Below the pieces are notes generated by a model. The model ran no database searches. It was not told where the DNA came from and saw only the letters and a list, made by a program, of their open reading frames with translations. Source: Clitoria ternatea (lineage: Eukaryota; Streptophyta; Magnoliopsida; Fabales; Fabaceae). From it: 64,000 nt of DNA. Below are positions 33,690-45,511 of the stretch, in pieces. The position numbers were made by a program, and so were the translations under genes. Positions within the stretch are counted from its first letter, which is position 1. Each line of letters opens with the position of its first letter. The stretch lies in contig CM075670.1 of NCBI GenBank assembly GCA_037962975.1, forward strand, positions 154,384,501-154,448,500, in the 5' to 3' direction.

Positions 33690-34859
33690 CTAGGATGACC
33701 CTCATTTGTTTAAAATTGGTGTGGATAATTTGTTACGATGTTGTGTGCCTGAATGGGAAATAGATGATGTGTTGTGGCATTGCCATAAATCTCCCTATGA
33801 AGGTCATTTTGATGGAGAGATGACTACTGCAGAGATCCTCCAATCAGGTTTGTATTGGCCTTGTATATTTAAAGATGCTCATTTATTTGTACAATCATGT
33901 GACAATTGCCAAAGAACAGGGAATATATCAAGGAGGCAAGAAATACCTCTCATGAACATACAAGAAGTTAAGGTATTTGATTGTTGGGGAATCGACTTCA
34001 TGGGACCCTACCCAACTTTCAATCTAATCATTTTATCTTTTTGGCAGTTAATTATGTTTCCAAATGGGTGGAAGCAGTTGCTTCACCTAATGTTGATTCC
34101 AAAACTGTGGTGAATTTCTTAAAGAAAAATATTTTTTGCAGGTTTGGAACACCAAGAACTTTGATTAACGGTGGAGGTTCATATTTCTGTAACAAAGTTC
34201 TTCAGAAGGTGTTATAGCATTATGGTGTAAGACATAAGGTGGCCACAACATATCATCCATAAACTAATGGTCAAGCTGAGATTTCAAATAAGGAAGTGAA
34301 GAGAATCTTGGAAAAGACTGAGTCTTTTTCAAGAAATGATTGGCCATAAAAACTTGATGATGTACTCTAGGCATACAAAACTGCATTTGAAACCCCTATT
34401 GGTCTTTCCCCTTTTTAGATGGTTTATGGAAAAGCTTGTCACCTACCAGTAGAAATGGAGCACAAAGCATACTGGGCACTTAAGTTCCTCAGCTTTAATC
34501 AAACTGCCACAACTGACAAAAGGAAGTTGCAATTATTTGAGTTAGAAGAAATGCGGAATAATGCTTATGAATCATCCAGATGCTACAAAGAAAAGGTGAA
34601 GGGTTACCATGATAAGAAATTAAGGAAAAAGATCTTCACACCATGTCAGCAGGTCTTATTGTTTAATTCAAGATTAAAATTATTTCGTGGTAAATTAAAA
34701 TATAAATGGTCTGGCCCATTTGTGATTGAAGAGGTCAAACCATATGGAGTAGTTGAAATTAAGGATCCAACTTCCAAAAGAAGTTGTATGGTTAATAGAC
34801 ACAGGTTGAAGCCTTATTTGGGTGGTAAGATCAATAGACTCACCACTATTTGTTACTAA
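33690..34859 (+). pseudogene. Integrase of the Athila-like element, multiply broken
   Basis: The HHCC zinc finger is visible (WHCHKSPYEGHFDGEMTT to CDNCQRTG), followed by WGIDFMGPYP with the first catalytic Asp. A frameshift near 34020-34040 moves the match to another frame (VNYVSKWVEAV). The second catalytic Asp appears lost: LINGGGSYFCN has Gly where the family has Asp. The third residue (Glu, in QAEISNKEVKR) remains. Stops lie at 34215-34217 and near 34260, 34347, 34368 and 34417; most are one C-to-T or G-to-A step from a sense codon. The last 146 codons (34419-34859) stay open and hold the GPFVIEEVKPYGVVEI C-terminal domain. Non-functional. Confidence 0.88.
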
Positions 34860-35935
34860 ATAGATTTGTGATTTACATGTAATGTCTAGCTAGAGACAAT
34901 AAATCAAGCGCTCAATGGAAGGCAACCCATTATTTTACATATTAATCTCTTTTTAAATTTAATTAAAAATATAAAAAAAATAGTGTGTTTTGATTAAATT
35001 AAGAATTTTAGGAATAAAAGGGTTAAAATGGCATAAAATAGAGTTTTGAAATTAAAAATGAAGAAAATGGGGGTAAAATTTCAGACCTGACTTGCTTTTA
35101 GTTTAAAAAACTAAAGCCCACTTCACAGAAAGCCCATTTCAAAGTTTAAACCCTAATATCCCTCTTTTTTGCTTCCCATTTTCTCAAAACTTAATTTTTA
35201 AAACCTAAAACCTCCACCAATCCACATTTTCTCTTTTGCATCAACAAATCTATGTAAGTATCTCTACCTCTTCTCTTTTAATTTTGAGTTTTAATTTCAG
35301 AGAATGCTTAAAATTAGGATTAGTTTTAGGAAGATTAGAGGCCCCTTAGGACTAGATAGATGTTGTTTCTGATTGATTAAGTGTGAATGAGGTTGTTGTT
35401 TAACCCTAATTTTGGATTTCAAACATTGTTAGCTCACGCGTGGCGTCACCTTGACGTGTAGCGTGAGGACACAGGGCTGACGCTACGCGCCACCCTGACG
35501 CTACATGTCATGCCCCTATTTTAATTTTTGTTTTTGTGGTCCTTTCTATTTTTAATTTTTAATTCAAAATGTGTGTTTTATGTTTTATATTTTAATGTTA
35601 TTTTGTTGATTAGATTTTAATTTTTTGTATGTTAGACTTTATTTTTAAAATGTCATGTTAAATAAAATGTGTGTTTCTTTTATGTGTTTTAAATTATGTT
35701 GTGATGAAATTTTATTTTTCTTTGTAAAAACATTAAGTATTCTCCTTTTTTCAACCTTTTGAATAAAAATAAAAATAAAAAGTATATATATGTATTTTTT
35801 TCATAAATTATGTGAAGTATGTTTTGTTTGATGCATGTGTGTTTGATTCGTATCAATTTTTATGATGCATGTTTGTTTTGTTACTTTTTAAAATTGGTGT
35901 GAGTTATGTTGTATTGTTTTTAATTTGTTTTACGG
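34860..35935 (+). other. AT-rich spacer between Athila-like pol and ORF3
   Basis: There is no gene. The stretch is AT-rich except for a GC-rich island at 35430-35515 with repeated and inverted forms of TGACGCTAC (35478 and 35496 direct, TGACGTGTAGCG at 35452). Athila-type elements normally have a long non-coding stretch between integrase and ORF3. Confidence 0.6.
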
Positions 35936-37168
35936 ATGGCACCAAAGAAATCCATCCCTACTTCTGGTCGAAAGAGGAGGAAGAGGACTGACACTACTTT
36001 CTCGGAAGATCCAAATATACAGAAACAAGAGGAGCAGCTTAGACCTCAGGATGTTACATTGTTCAAGACAGATGCGAAGTGGGCCAGCTTCCACCAACTT
36101 AAAGGCAACAAGTTGATTTGGGAGAGAGTATTAGATCAGGGAGCTAGTGACTATTCAGAGCTGTGGGGAGAAATTCAGAGGAGAGGATGGGGACCACTAT
36201 TTTCTTTACCTATTGCAGGAGACCCCATCCTAGTGTTGGAGTTCTATGCCAACACCTACAGGACACGACAGGACTCACCTAATGAGGGCCAGAGGAGGAG
36301 CTGTTGGGTGAGAGGTAGACACATCGCCTATGACAGGGATACCATTAGTACCCTTTTGGGTAATCCTTGGGAGCCCACTCCCGAGGATGATACATGTTTT
36401 TGGTAGGAAAATAAGAAGAAGATAGCCATTGAGGATGGTGATCTAGGCTTTGAATTAGAATAGGTTGCTCATCTTTTGAGAAAGGAATGGATCTATTTTA
36501 ACCTTATCAGGGTTAATAGAACACCTTCTAACTTGTTGAAGATGCAGATAACCCTGATATCTCAGGCACGGATGTATCTGATGTTGTATAACATCGTGCC
36601 AGTGACCTACCTCTCTAGTTTACCAGTTGAGGGATGCTGCTTACTGTACTCTATCTTGCAGGGCAAAACTATCGATATTGCTGCTCCTATTTCTGAGCAG
36701 ATTCACCATTATGCCCTTGGGTATAAGGTGAATCACTCAGTGCCCTTCCCAATATTATTTCTGCCTTACTAAGGAGGTACGGAGTGTAGGTACCCTCTAC
36801 AGAGTTCACCAGTTAATCAAGGCGAGTACCCAATGTTCTAGTGAACAGGATTTACTTTGTGCAGTACTATGATCTCCCACCTATTGAGGAGGAGGCCCAA
36901 CTTAGACTGAGGTGTAGAGACCACCTCAAGAAACTTCTAGTGATGCTGTCATCCAGGAGTTGACTAGGAGTAAGATAGACCATCAGCATATGATGTAGAT
37001 GATGGGCGTTTCCCATAGAGCCTATGTTCACTTACATAATTCTTTTTTATCAGTACAGGGTTAAGGGAGCAGATGCACCATTCTTGACGCCTGTTGAGTT
37101 TTCATCTCATATGGCTTGGCTAGGAGACCAACCGACATATCTTGAGGATGATGATGACCAGATGTAGA
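35936..37168 (+). pseudogene. ORF3 of the Athila-like element ('Transposase_32'-like), decayed
   Basis: The first open part (35936-36406, 156 aa) starts MAPKKSIPTSGRKRRKR, a basic N-terminus, and contains SYRTRQ-like and CWVRGRHIAYDRDTISTLLG segments of the same plant transposon domain family suspected at 22164. A stop TAG at 36404-36406 is followed in the same frame by more homologous sequence, including an open stretch at 36476-36772 (MQITLISQARMYLMLYNIVP). Beyond 36772 stops are frequent. Function of the family is unknown; older literature calls this position env-like. Confidence 0.65.
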
Positions 37169-37550
37169 AGGAGGATGAATGAGGGCCATGTTTTTTCTAT
37201 TGCATTTTTATGACTACTTTTACATTTTGCTATTTATATTATACTAGTTTACTTTGAGATTTTAGTTTGGTATTTTTATCTTGTGTGGTATTTTTATCTG
37301 GCCCATGAGAGATTGCAAAAAGAGAGATAGGAAATTATGTCTCAAATTATCAAGAAAAATTCATAAATTGCCATGGGAGATTTTAATCATATTTTCGTTC
37401 ATCACGCCTTCAGCACTGGTTTGGTTTCCAATTTTTTCTTTGGAAGAACTGTCGTGTAGTAGCCGCGTTATGGTACTTTTCAAGCGCACCCGATACAATT
37501 TCTTATCCTTCGTTGCCAATGTCGTTTGTCTCTGTCGTCCTTCTCTTCTT
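37169..37550. other. Unassigned sequence
   Basis: AT-rich then mixed composition. A 100-codon open frame (37281-37583) shows no recognisable motif. It may be the decayed 3' end of a copia element, given what follows, but I cannot show this. Confidence 0.4.
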
Positions 37551-37728
37551 GAGGGGGATGTTAGAATAATTAGTTTGTTATAATTAGTTGATTAGTTTTC
37601 TAATCTCCTTAAGAACTTATAAATAAGTGTAATCCCCTCTTGTTTAAATATCTTTTCAAAATGAATGAACATAATTTGGTGTTTGGCTCTCTACCCTCTT
37701 TCTTTCCCCTTCAAAGTTTTATCCCACA
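37551..37728 (+). mobile_element. Possible PPT and short copia-type LTR
   Basis: GAGGGGGA is followed by TGTTAGAATAATTAG, a start typical of short copia LTRs, with a TATA-like ACTTATAAATAAG at about 37615 and an end candidate TTTTATCCCACA at 37728. No matching partner LTR is seen in the window, so this is either a truncated 3' end or a coincidence. Confidence 0.4.
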
Positions 37729-38544
37729 AGTAGGTATGGATTTTCTTCTTGTGTTGATTTATATGTGACCCTCCTTTCAAATTTATGATATTCTATATTT
37801 ACTGATCTTGGGTCCTAAAATAGGACATAATGTGTTTTTTAAAATACAACGAGGGGGTCACCACTTGTTGTTCCAAGAGGATCTTTTATTGGTAGTCATG
37901 GTATTTGATTTTTTTGTTTTAAATTAAATTTATTGTTTCTAAATTTACTTTCTTTTGTTTGTGTTTCAACTCTCTATAGATGTAATCTTGGTAAATTCAA
38001 TAAGCATTCTTAAATATATTCAGTCTTTATTAATTCTCATCCAATTCTCACTCCTATTTTTTATGAAGTCTAAGTTATTTAGTGTATTCTAGTTGATTGA
38101 AAATCAGTGTATGAGTAGGCCTTCGTTTGACATCCTATGCTTTTAGGTGAAACGGTTGTTATCAAAAGTAGAAGTTATTATATAGAATAAACATTATAGA
38201 TATCCAAACTTCAAAATCTAAATTCAATTATCTTCTCAGATGTGGTTCTTGCTCTTTGAAATTGTGACAGTAGACAGGCTTAACTTTAAGGAACTTATCC
38301 AATGACATACTGTTGTTTTCCAAGTTAAAGATATATCATTAATATAAATATGTAATAACAATATGATGCATGACTCTTTATAGTTTATATAATTATCATT
38401 ACTCTTAACATGTCTTCTCTTTCTTTATAAGGAACATGTTTTTGACACAAAAGATACATTGAGATCAACACAATATTTCCACATGATTTTCTAAGCATTT
38501 TAAGCTACTAGAAATTTGGAATATTGCCTCAACTTGAAATACAT
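37729..38544. other. Anonymous AT-rich sequence
   Basis: I see no coding region, RNA gene or repeat boundary here. The upstream exons expected for the RPL13a pseudogene were not recognised in it. Confidence 0.5.
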
Positions 38545-40350
38545 GAAAATGAAGTACATGAGGTTCCTCCGCAAATGCATGAACACCAAACCCTCACATG
38601 GTACCATCCATTTTTGTGCGTCTTCCAAGATCTATTGGCACACTGTTAGTGGGTTAGTACTCCATTAATCTAATCTTGTTTTTGTTTTGTGTTCTGATTT
38701 AGGTTTTTAATGCACTGTTTTTTTTATTTTTTTGGTGTAGGTTTTATTTTTTATTTTTATTTTCAATTAATTCCGTGTTAAAGGTATTTTCTTGAAAATG
38801 TATGAACAATAGTAATAGTTATGTTTTGGTGAATCGAATGTTGTTTCCCGTTGTATCTGTTGATGAAATTGTTGTTTCAATTTTGAGCTTGTCTTTTTCC
38901 AAAACTATTGAAAGTTGATTGTTTTGGGTTGTGTTATTTCTTATTCTTTGATTATTCAGGGTTGTGTTTGCTTTGATTTAACTAACTTAGTTATAATGGG
39001 ACAGGTTTGATTTCTACGTAATTTTCTTTCAAATATTTTAATATTGATTGTGAATGAAAGAAGGTGGATTGGTTGGTAAAGTGTTATGAATCTGAGTGAA
39101 TATAAAAGTTATGTTTGTTCTTGATATTTTATTGGTGTAACATAATGATATATATATAGATAGGTTTGGTATAAAATGGATTAATATTTATGTTGTGTTT
39201 CTTTTGGTGCTCATCATCTATCTTGTTCTGTTTGGTAAAGTTGTTAAACTTCAAAGGATTTTTGTTCTATAATAACAAAATAATGAATTAAACATGTTGG
39301 TCTTCAAAGAGATATGACATAGTTGTTGGAATTTACACTATCAACCAAGAAAATGTTCTTGAAGGAAGTGTCTGTGGGTTTATAATTGCTCGAAGCTTTA
39401 GCTTAGAGATAACCAAAATGAAAGAATAAATTTTCAAGTTAATCCTGAATTGTATAGGTCATGTATTTTAGTCCTTAAGATTATAAAAACCTCAAATTAA
39501 CTACTAAAAAGAGCCTAAATAATGTTAGTTTGTGAAGTTAAAAGACTAAATTGAGAAATTTTATATCTCAAGGTTTGAAGAGCATGTCTGGTACGAACTC
39601 TTAATTTTGAAGACCACTTTAATACTTACTCAGAATGAAATGCTTGAACTTACTTTGCTATTTGAGGGTTCTAAAATTTATGGTTTTTACAGAATGATAC
39701 CACACAAGACTTGGAGAAGCTGCTCTTGCTCGCTTGAAGGTGTATGAGGGAATCCCTCCCCTATATGACAAGACCAAGAGAATGGTTGTCCTTGATGCTC
39801 TGAAGTAAGTGTTTTATATTCTCAAATTTCCTTTTATGGTAATATTTATACTAAATACATATTCTTTTTATTTGGATTTTCTTTACTGCTATGAATTTCA
39901 ACTAATGAATGAAAAACGTAATCAAGGTGTTGAGGCTTTAGAAGGGTCACAAATTCTGCTTGCTCGGCAAGTTATCATCTAAAGTTGGATGGAACTACTA
40001 TGACATCATCAGGGTAAGTTCTTACATTTTGAGCTTCCTTGCATTTGAAACTTCACATGTTACTAATAATATGTTAAGTGTATTATCTACTTATGATCAT
40101 ATCCTTGTTCATGCTCAATCTTGGAGGAAATAGAAGCTCAAATACTGGGAAATTTGGTATTTGATAATGTGAATTTCACATTGAGGAATTGCTTTATTGC
40201 TCACAGAAGTTGGAAAAGAAAAGAAAGGAAAAGGAATTATTGGTTTACAAGAGAAAGAAATAGCTCAACAAATTGAGGGTTAAAGCTGAAAAGGTTGCTG
40301 ATGAGAAACTCGATGCCCAACTTGATGTCCTTGCTCCATTGAAGTACTAA
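38545..40350 (+). pseudogene. RPL13A: Unprocessed pseudogene of 60S ribosomal protein L13a
   Basis: Four exon-like blocks encode the eukaryotic uL13 (RPL13a) sequence with introns retained. Block 1 (38545-38652) reads MKYMRFLRKCMNTKPSHGTI. Block 2 (39693-39805) starts MIPHKT and gives ARLKVYEGIPPLYDKTKRM. Block 3 (39927-40013) gives GHKFCLLGKLSSKVGWNYYD. Block 4 (40207-40350) gives LNKLRVKAEKVADEKL and ends LAPLKY-stop. Splice signals are visible (GTTAGT/ACAG, GTAAGT, CACAG). Defects: loss of about 4-5 nt after MIPHKT shifts the frame, a donor G is missing after block 2 (AAGTAAGT), and stops TAG in blocks 3 and 4 sit where the family has Gln (CAG). First exons are missing. Retained introns mean a duplicated gene segment, not a retrocopy. 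Confidence 0.92.
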
Positions 40351-40605
40351 GTAGTTCTTTGTTAGTGTTTTTAATTTTTGATGCACTTATACCAGATTGA
40401 ACTCACTTTCAATTTTGTTAGATCTGATAATTTAGAAGTTGCTTTTTGTTTATTTGTGTGCTTTATAGAATTTTTATGCCATGAAGATTATTTTCATTGC
40501 CTATAAAAAAAACCTTAATTATGTCTTTGAATTTTGGACTATACTTTGTTTAGTGGGTGGAGTTAAGCTCTTAGATTTTAATTAGTTGTACTCATTATGT
40601 GACAA
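40351..40605. other. Anonymous sequence after the RPL13a pseudogene
   Basis: Possibly the decayed 3' untranslated region of the RPL13a copy. No separate feature is recognised. Confidence 0.4.
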
Positions 40606-40639
40606 TAATGCTCTACTATAGGGGATAAAATATGGACTT

Positions 40640-40872
40640 GTAATTATGGTGATGAGGAAAATATGGACTTTTTACACCGGTTGTAGTCAATAACGAGTGT
40701 AAAAAGTGGACTCTTTATTCCGGGCATAAATGACTAACTAGTGTAAATATTATATTTTACACCGGTCATAAAGAATAAAACTGGTGTAAAATGTTTAATT
40801 TACACTGGTTGTTAAGAAAGCAACTGGTGTAAAAGACATTTTTCTCATCGTTTGCTAACCGATGTAAAAGGC
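40640..40872. mobile_element. CACTA-like subterminal repeat fragment
   Basis: Repeated short blocks of the type TTTACACCGGT, ACTGGTGTAAAA and GATGTAAAAGG occur in both orientations (about 40670, 40757, 40786, 40802, 40828 and 40862). Such repeated ACACCGGT motifs are typical of subterminal regions of plant CACTA (En/Spm) transposons. No transposase or complete terminal inverted repeat is seen, so this is a fragment or a small non-autonomous copy. Confidence 0.5.
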
Positions 40873-42244
40873 CCACAACATATTGTTAAATATTTATTGC
40901 TAAATATTTAATTACTAATACATTGTTAAATATTTATTATTAAATTTATCATTAAATATTTTATTAATAAGAATATCATTAAATATTCTTTCGAGACTTC
41001 CAAGAATACCCTACTAAGTATTTTAGGAGAATGAGTCTTAGGCTTGACTACTAGATCATCGTGAAGGAGTGAGAAAGTAAGATTTACGAGAAAATGACCC
41101 AGCTAAATAAAAATGAGTAAGGGAGGATGTGTGCAATAGTGACCCTTAAAGGAACTTGTTGGTTTAATAACAATTTATGAGAAGAGATAAATGTGTTTGA
41201 TTCTGTAATTGAATTATTACTAAGGCATCTATATCCATAATATATTCTTGTTATTAACATTAAATAGTAATTTATGAATAATGTTTAGTTATTGGTAATT
41301 TATAAATGATATTAGTTAATTACCTATTAATAATAGCCATAAGTGATTTAGGATCTTTGATTTTTATTAAGTACTCAGTACAATTTTAAGGTTAAGAAAT
41401 TATTAGAGCCCAAGGCCTCATAAAACAATAATTAATTCCTTTAGTAAAAGATGATTAGGATAAAATACTTTATTTTAATCCTAATTTGTTAATAAGTTTT
41501 ATTATTAATAATTTTAGTTAATTAAAATAAAATAAAATTAAGTGAGTAGATAATATTTATTTTGATACCTAATATTATTAATAAGGAGTTTAAAATATGA
41601 AAGTATATTTATAATAAGGTTTAGTTGAAAATTAATTGGTTATTTTAATATTTTAATAATAAATAACGCTCGGTTCCCCCAATTTGAAATGTGGGACCCA
41701 GCCTGAGGTTGGACTTCGACCGTTCGACCCAAGATTAGTGATCCAGTAGGGAAACTAGTCTTGTTAGGATCGTTTCGTGAAGAATCAAGGGTACCTGACT
41801 TAGCTTGACCAGCCAAATCAGAATCCTTAACGTCTCCTATGTTTAACTGTTTATATACCTTGGAATTGAATGATTTTGGTCTCGATCTCTTCATTTTGAA
41901 AAGATCTCCAACCTTCATTTCTAGCCCTGAACTCCGATTCTCACTCTATCAACCCTAAAATTAAAGATTAAGTATGTTTGCCTTAAAATTCAATTATTAG
42001 GACGTTTTTCCCCGCACATGGTTCAAAAAAAATTCATAACTTTTTTATACAACCTTCGATTTATGTAAACCTTGTGTCAAAATCCCCTTAAAAAAATTAT
42101 CTATGTTTTTCATGAAGATATCAAAGGCTAATTCTCTCCAGATCAGTACAGTTTAATGAATCTTTGTGAACCCATGGCTGTTTCGTTTTAATACTAGCTG
42201 TTTATAGAAAAATGGCTAAATACACCTTTTGGTCCTCTATCTCT
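40873..42244. other. AT-rich intergenic sequence
   Basis: Very AT-rich to about 41650, then mixed. A 92-codon minus-strand open frame (41640-41918) has no recognised motif and I do not call it a gene. Confidence 0.45.
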
Positions 42245-42271
42245 TAAGTTATTTCCAGATTGGTCCCCTAT
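42245..42271. mobile_element. Left arm of a small fold-back (MITE-like) element, split
   Basis: AAGTTATTTCCAGATTGGTCC (42245-42265) is the inverted complement, with one mismatch, of 58161-58181. The Ogre-like element inserted between the arms, duplicating cctat. Confidence 0.6.
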
Positions 42272-42375
42272 TGTGAACACCTCTTTCGGTCCAACCCAAA
42301 TAGAAAGGATTCTGAGAGGACTAGACTTCATTTCCGAATGATCTGCTGAGAAGAATGGCTTAAAAATAATCAGAT

Positions 42376-42840
42376 CCGAGCAGGATGACTCAGATTAAAG
42401 CATTTCCGAGTGAAATATTGCCCTTTTGGGATAAATCCGAATGAAATGACTTAAGGAATGATCAAACCCGAGTGAAATGACTCAGAATGGATCAAATCTG
42501 AGTGGAATATGCTCCTTTTAGGAGAAATCCGAGTGACATGACTCAGAAAGGATCAAATCCGAGTAGAATTACTCAGAATGAGTCAGTTCCGAGTGAAATG
42601 CTTCCCTGTTGAAGTTGAATCTGAGTGGAAGACTCCCTGTCAAGCCATTCCGAGTGATACTCTGTTGAAGGATGAATGCTAAGAAGGATTGCTCTTTGAT
42701 TGCAATAAATCTGAGTGAGAGCTTTCTAATTGCAACAAATCTGAGTGAAATATAGCCTTATTGAAGTTAAATCCGAATGAAAGCTTCTGATTGACACTGA
42801 TCTGAGTGAAAACAAGTCTGAGTGAATTAAAATCCGACTC
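42376..42840 (+). repeat. Phased CCGAGTG array in the Ogre-like 5' LTR
   Basis: CCGAGTG or close variants start at 42376, 42406, 42437, 42468, 42498, 42539, 42559, 42589, 42621, 42650, 42711, 42741, 42773, 42802, 42818 and 42834. Nearly all steps are 20, 29-32, 41 or 61 bp; the exception is the pair of 16-bp steps around 42818. An ACTCAGA block often sits between copies. The 3' LTR repeats the pattern from 54883. Confidence 0.8.
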
Positions 42841-44063
42841 GGGGTGTATATGGAAGAACAGATTTTGATTGAAAAAAGCCTTTCCGAGTGAAAATTGCCA
42901 AATGCTGAGTAAGGAATAAAACCGGGTCCGAGTGAACATATCCAAGGGTTAGATTCTGAGTAGTCAGATTCTGACTGGAAGAAGAGTATGACTCAGTCTA
43001 TCTTCTGAGAGGAAAGAGAACCGAGTCCGAGTGAATATTTGCCGAGTGAGCCATTTCACAATCATTTCTGTGTCCTTTTCAGTCAGATTTCTGAACCAAT
43101 CTTCACTCATCCTTCAAATAAGGGCCGATTGAACCATTTGCCCAATACCGAGTCATCACTCTTCAAACCAATTCTGAGTCGTCCTTCTTCAAACAATCAA
43201 TTCCGAGCCCATTTCCATCAATTTCCGAGCCATACTTAATCCTTTCCCGAGCCCTTTTGGCCAATCAATTCCGAGCCCATTTTTACCCAAATCTGACTCA
43301 CCACTCTCACCCAGATTCCGAGTCATCCTTTACACATTTCCGAGTCAATTCTTGGTCAGTTCTTGGTTAGTTCTGACTCACTTTTTACCAATTCCGCCCC
43401 ATCAAGCCAATTCAGAGTGACACTTTTCACCCGTTCCCGAGTCATCTTTCACCTATCTCCGAGTCATTCTTTAACCGTTACCAAGTCACTCTTTTAACCA
43501 GTTCGAGACCCTTTCCACTCAACCTCCTAGTCACTTTTTACCCATTTCCGAGTTACTTCTCACTCAATTCCGAGTCATTTCCACCCAATTCTGAGTTATT
43601 ATTCAACCATTTTAGTCGGTTCCGAGTCACTTGTCACTCGGTTCCGATTGAATGTTTCACAGCAGCCTCATACCGAGCAAAACCTCTACTCAGCCTTCCA
43701 TAGGAGGGCTCCTCCCAGAAGAATTCTCACTCGGAAAGGAGTATTTCACTCGGCTTTCTATTGGAAATACTTCATTCCACTCGGAATTGACTCCCAATGT
43801 GGATGAATGCTGACTGAGAGGCTGATCCGAGTCATTTTCACTCGGAATTCTACCATTCTCACTCGGATTTCCATCACTTTCTCTCGGATTTCCACCAGGC
43901 TCCCCAGCTGACTTGGATTCCACCACCCAAGTGGATCTAGGAATCCTGGAGGTGGCTGGCAGACAGGGGGCGGAAGTGGAGGAATTAAAAATTCCCACCA
44001 GCTGCTGTCCCCCACTACTAGGCTTGAGTGGAAGCCTGAGCTGGCCTTCCACTCAGAAAAGCC

Positions 44064-44071
44064 TATAAATA
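44064..44071 (+). promoter_or_regulatory. TATA box of the Ogre-like 5' LTR
   Basis: TATAAATA follows a stretch dense in CACTCGG motifs and precedes a CT-rich leader, so it is a plausible core promoter. The equivalent in the 3' LTR is at 56571-56578. Confidence 0.7.
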
Positions 44072-45493
44072 GACAAACGTTGAAGCTTTGAAGGGGGGAG
44101 GCATTCATTCAGAGGAGAAGCTTTCACTTGAGAGGGGGAAGCATTAGAGAAGAAAGAGAGCTTTTCTTAAAAAAACTCCACTGTCCCTCTCCTCAAAAAC
44201 CACGCAGCCCTCCTTTTCCTCCACCAACGCAAAGCCCCTCACCATCAGAACACCGTCCCACACTCTTTCCTCAAACCAATAGCTTTAATCCCTTTTCTCT
44301 TCACGGTACAGCCCCTCTCCTCACCAACATCACTCGGGTTCTCAACCTTCACCCGGTATTCTGCTTTTCACTCGGTATTTTCCATTTTGCACTCGGTTTT
44401 ACTATTTTTACTCGGTTTTTACCATTTCTACTCGGTTTTTACCATTTCCACTCAGTTTTTCCCATTTCCACACGGTTTTTCCCATTTCCACTTGGTTTTT
44501 TCCATTTTTCACTCGGTTTTCTATTCTCCCGCTCAGTTTTCGCTCATTTTTCCCTCTCCTCTCCGAACTTACTGTTCCTCTTTCTCTCTTGTAGCTTCTA
44601 CTACCTTCCCTCTTTTGCTTCGTAATAAAAATAATAAAAGGGAAATGAATGTTCCCTATGTTTTCTTTCAAGTCTAAATAAAAATAAAAAAAATAAATCA
44701 TTCTTAAGTCAGTGTCGTACGGAAAATACTTCCGTCTACACAACCTCTATAAAATCCGTACACGTGCGAAGAACTTCGTCTTGTATGAGTTCATCACTAA
44801 AATGATACTCACCAAAATTTCCCTAATCTTTTCCTAAAAAAAAACATCTAAAGAACTACGTGACCCTGATTTCTCGAAAGCTCGAGAATACGTAGGAGCA
44901 GGAAATAGTTCCTGTCGGGCCCATCTTTCTTTATTTAATTTTTAGAGTTTCCATTTTTGTCTTGCTATCAAAAGAAGGAGAGAGATTAATTTAAACGAGA
45001 CGTCTTGTTAATCTCATATTTTTGTAGTATTTCTTTAAAAGAAGGAGCGAGGTTAATTTGGACGAGACGTTCTGTTAATCTTATATCTTTTTTTAAATAT
45101 TTTTTTTAAAAAAAAGGCGGAGCGAGATTAATTTGGACGAGACGTCCTGTTGATCTCATGTAAATATTCTGTGTTTATTTTTTGTTTATTTTTGTATATT
45201 TTGTCATCTCGTATATTTTCTTTTCATGAAGAAGTTATAATAATTAATGGGTTAATTATAATGCGCGCTATCAAATTGAGGTAACCGTTTTTATAACGGA
45301 CAGTTGTGAGGTGCTAATACCTTCCTCACCTGTAATCAGACTCCCGAATCATGGAATTTCATTTTTATAACCAGTGCTTTAATGAAAGGTTTTTCCAGTA
45401 TTTTATCCTAAAAAATATTGGTGGCGACTCCCTGTTTATTTTTAAAATCGTTTTGAGGGTCGGCCGCGCCGCCGCGATCCCGGTCGCGACAGA

Positions 45494-45511
45494 TGGCGAC
45501 TCCGCTGGGGA
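45494..45511 (+). other. Primer binding site of the Ogre/Tat-like element
   Basis: TGGCGACTCCGCTGGGGA starts 2 nt after the 5' LTR. This sequence is typical of Ogre-type elements, whose PBS is described as complementary to an arginine tRNA. I did not check it against a tRNA set. Confidence 0.75.

Larger units (their letters stand above)
42272..45491 (+). repeat. 5' LTR of the Ogre/Tat-like element
   Basis: Starts TGTGAACACC and ends CGGTCGCGACA. The first third (42376-43060) carries CCGAGTG on the plus strand. The middle (43060-43670) has CCGAGTCA forms, and 43725-44570 is rich in the reverse form ACTCGG. A TATA box is at 44064. Three copies of a GACGAGACGTC-type unit lie near 44995, 45060 and 45130. 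Confidence 0.92.

Noticed and set aside
43690..44108. Minus-strand frames of about 120 codons repeated at 56197-56559
   Set aside because: They lie in LTR U3 sequence, are present twice only because the LTRs are duplicates, and have no recognisable domain.
44128..44625. A 165-codon open frame in the Ogre-like LTR
   Set aside because: It is low-complexity translation of repeated ACTCGGTTTTTACC-type sequence with no coding signature.
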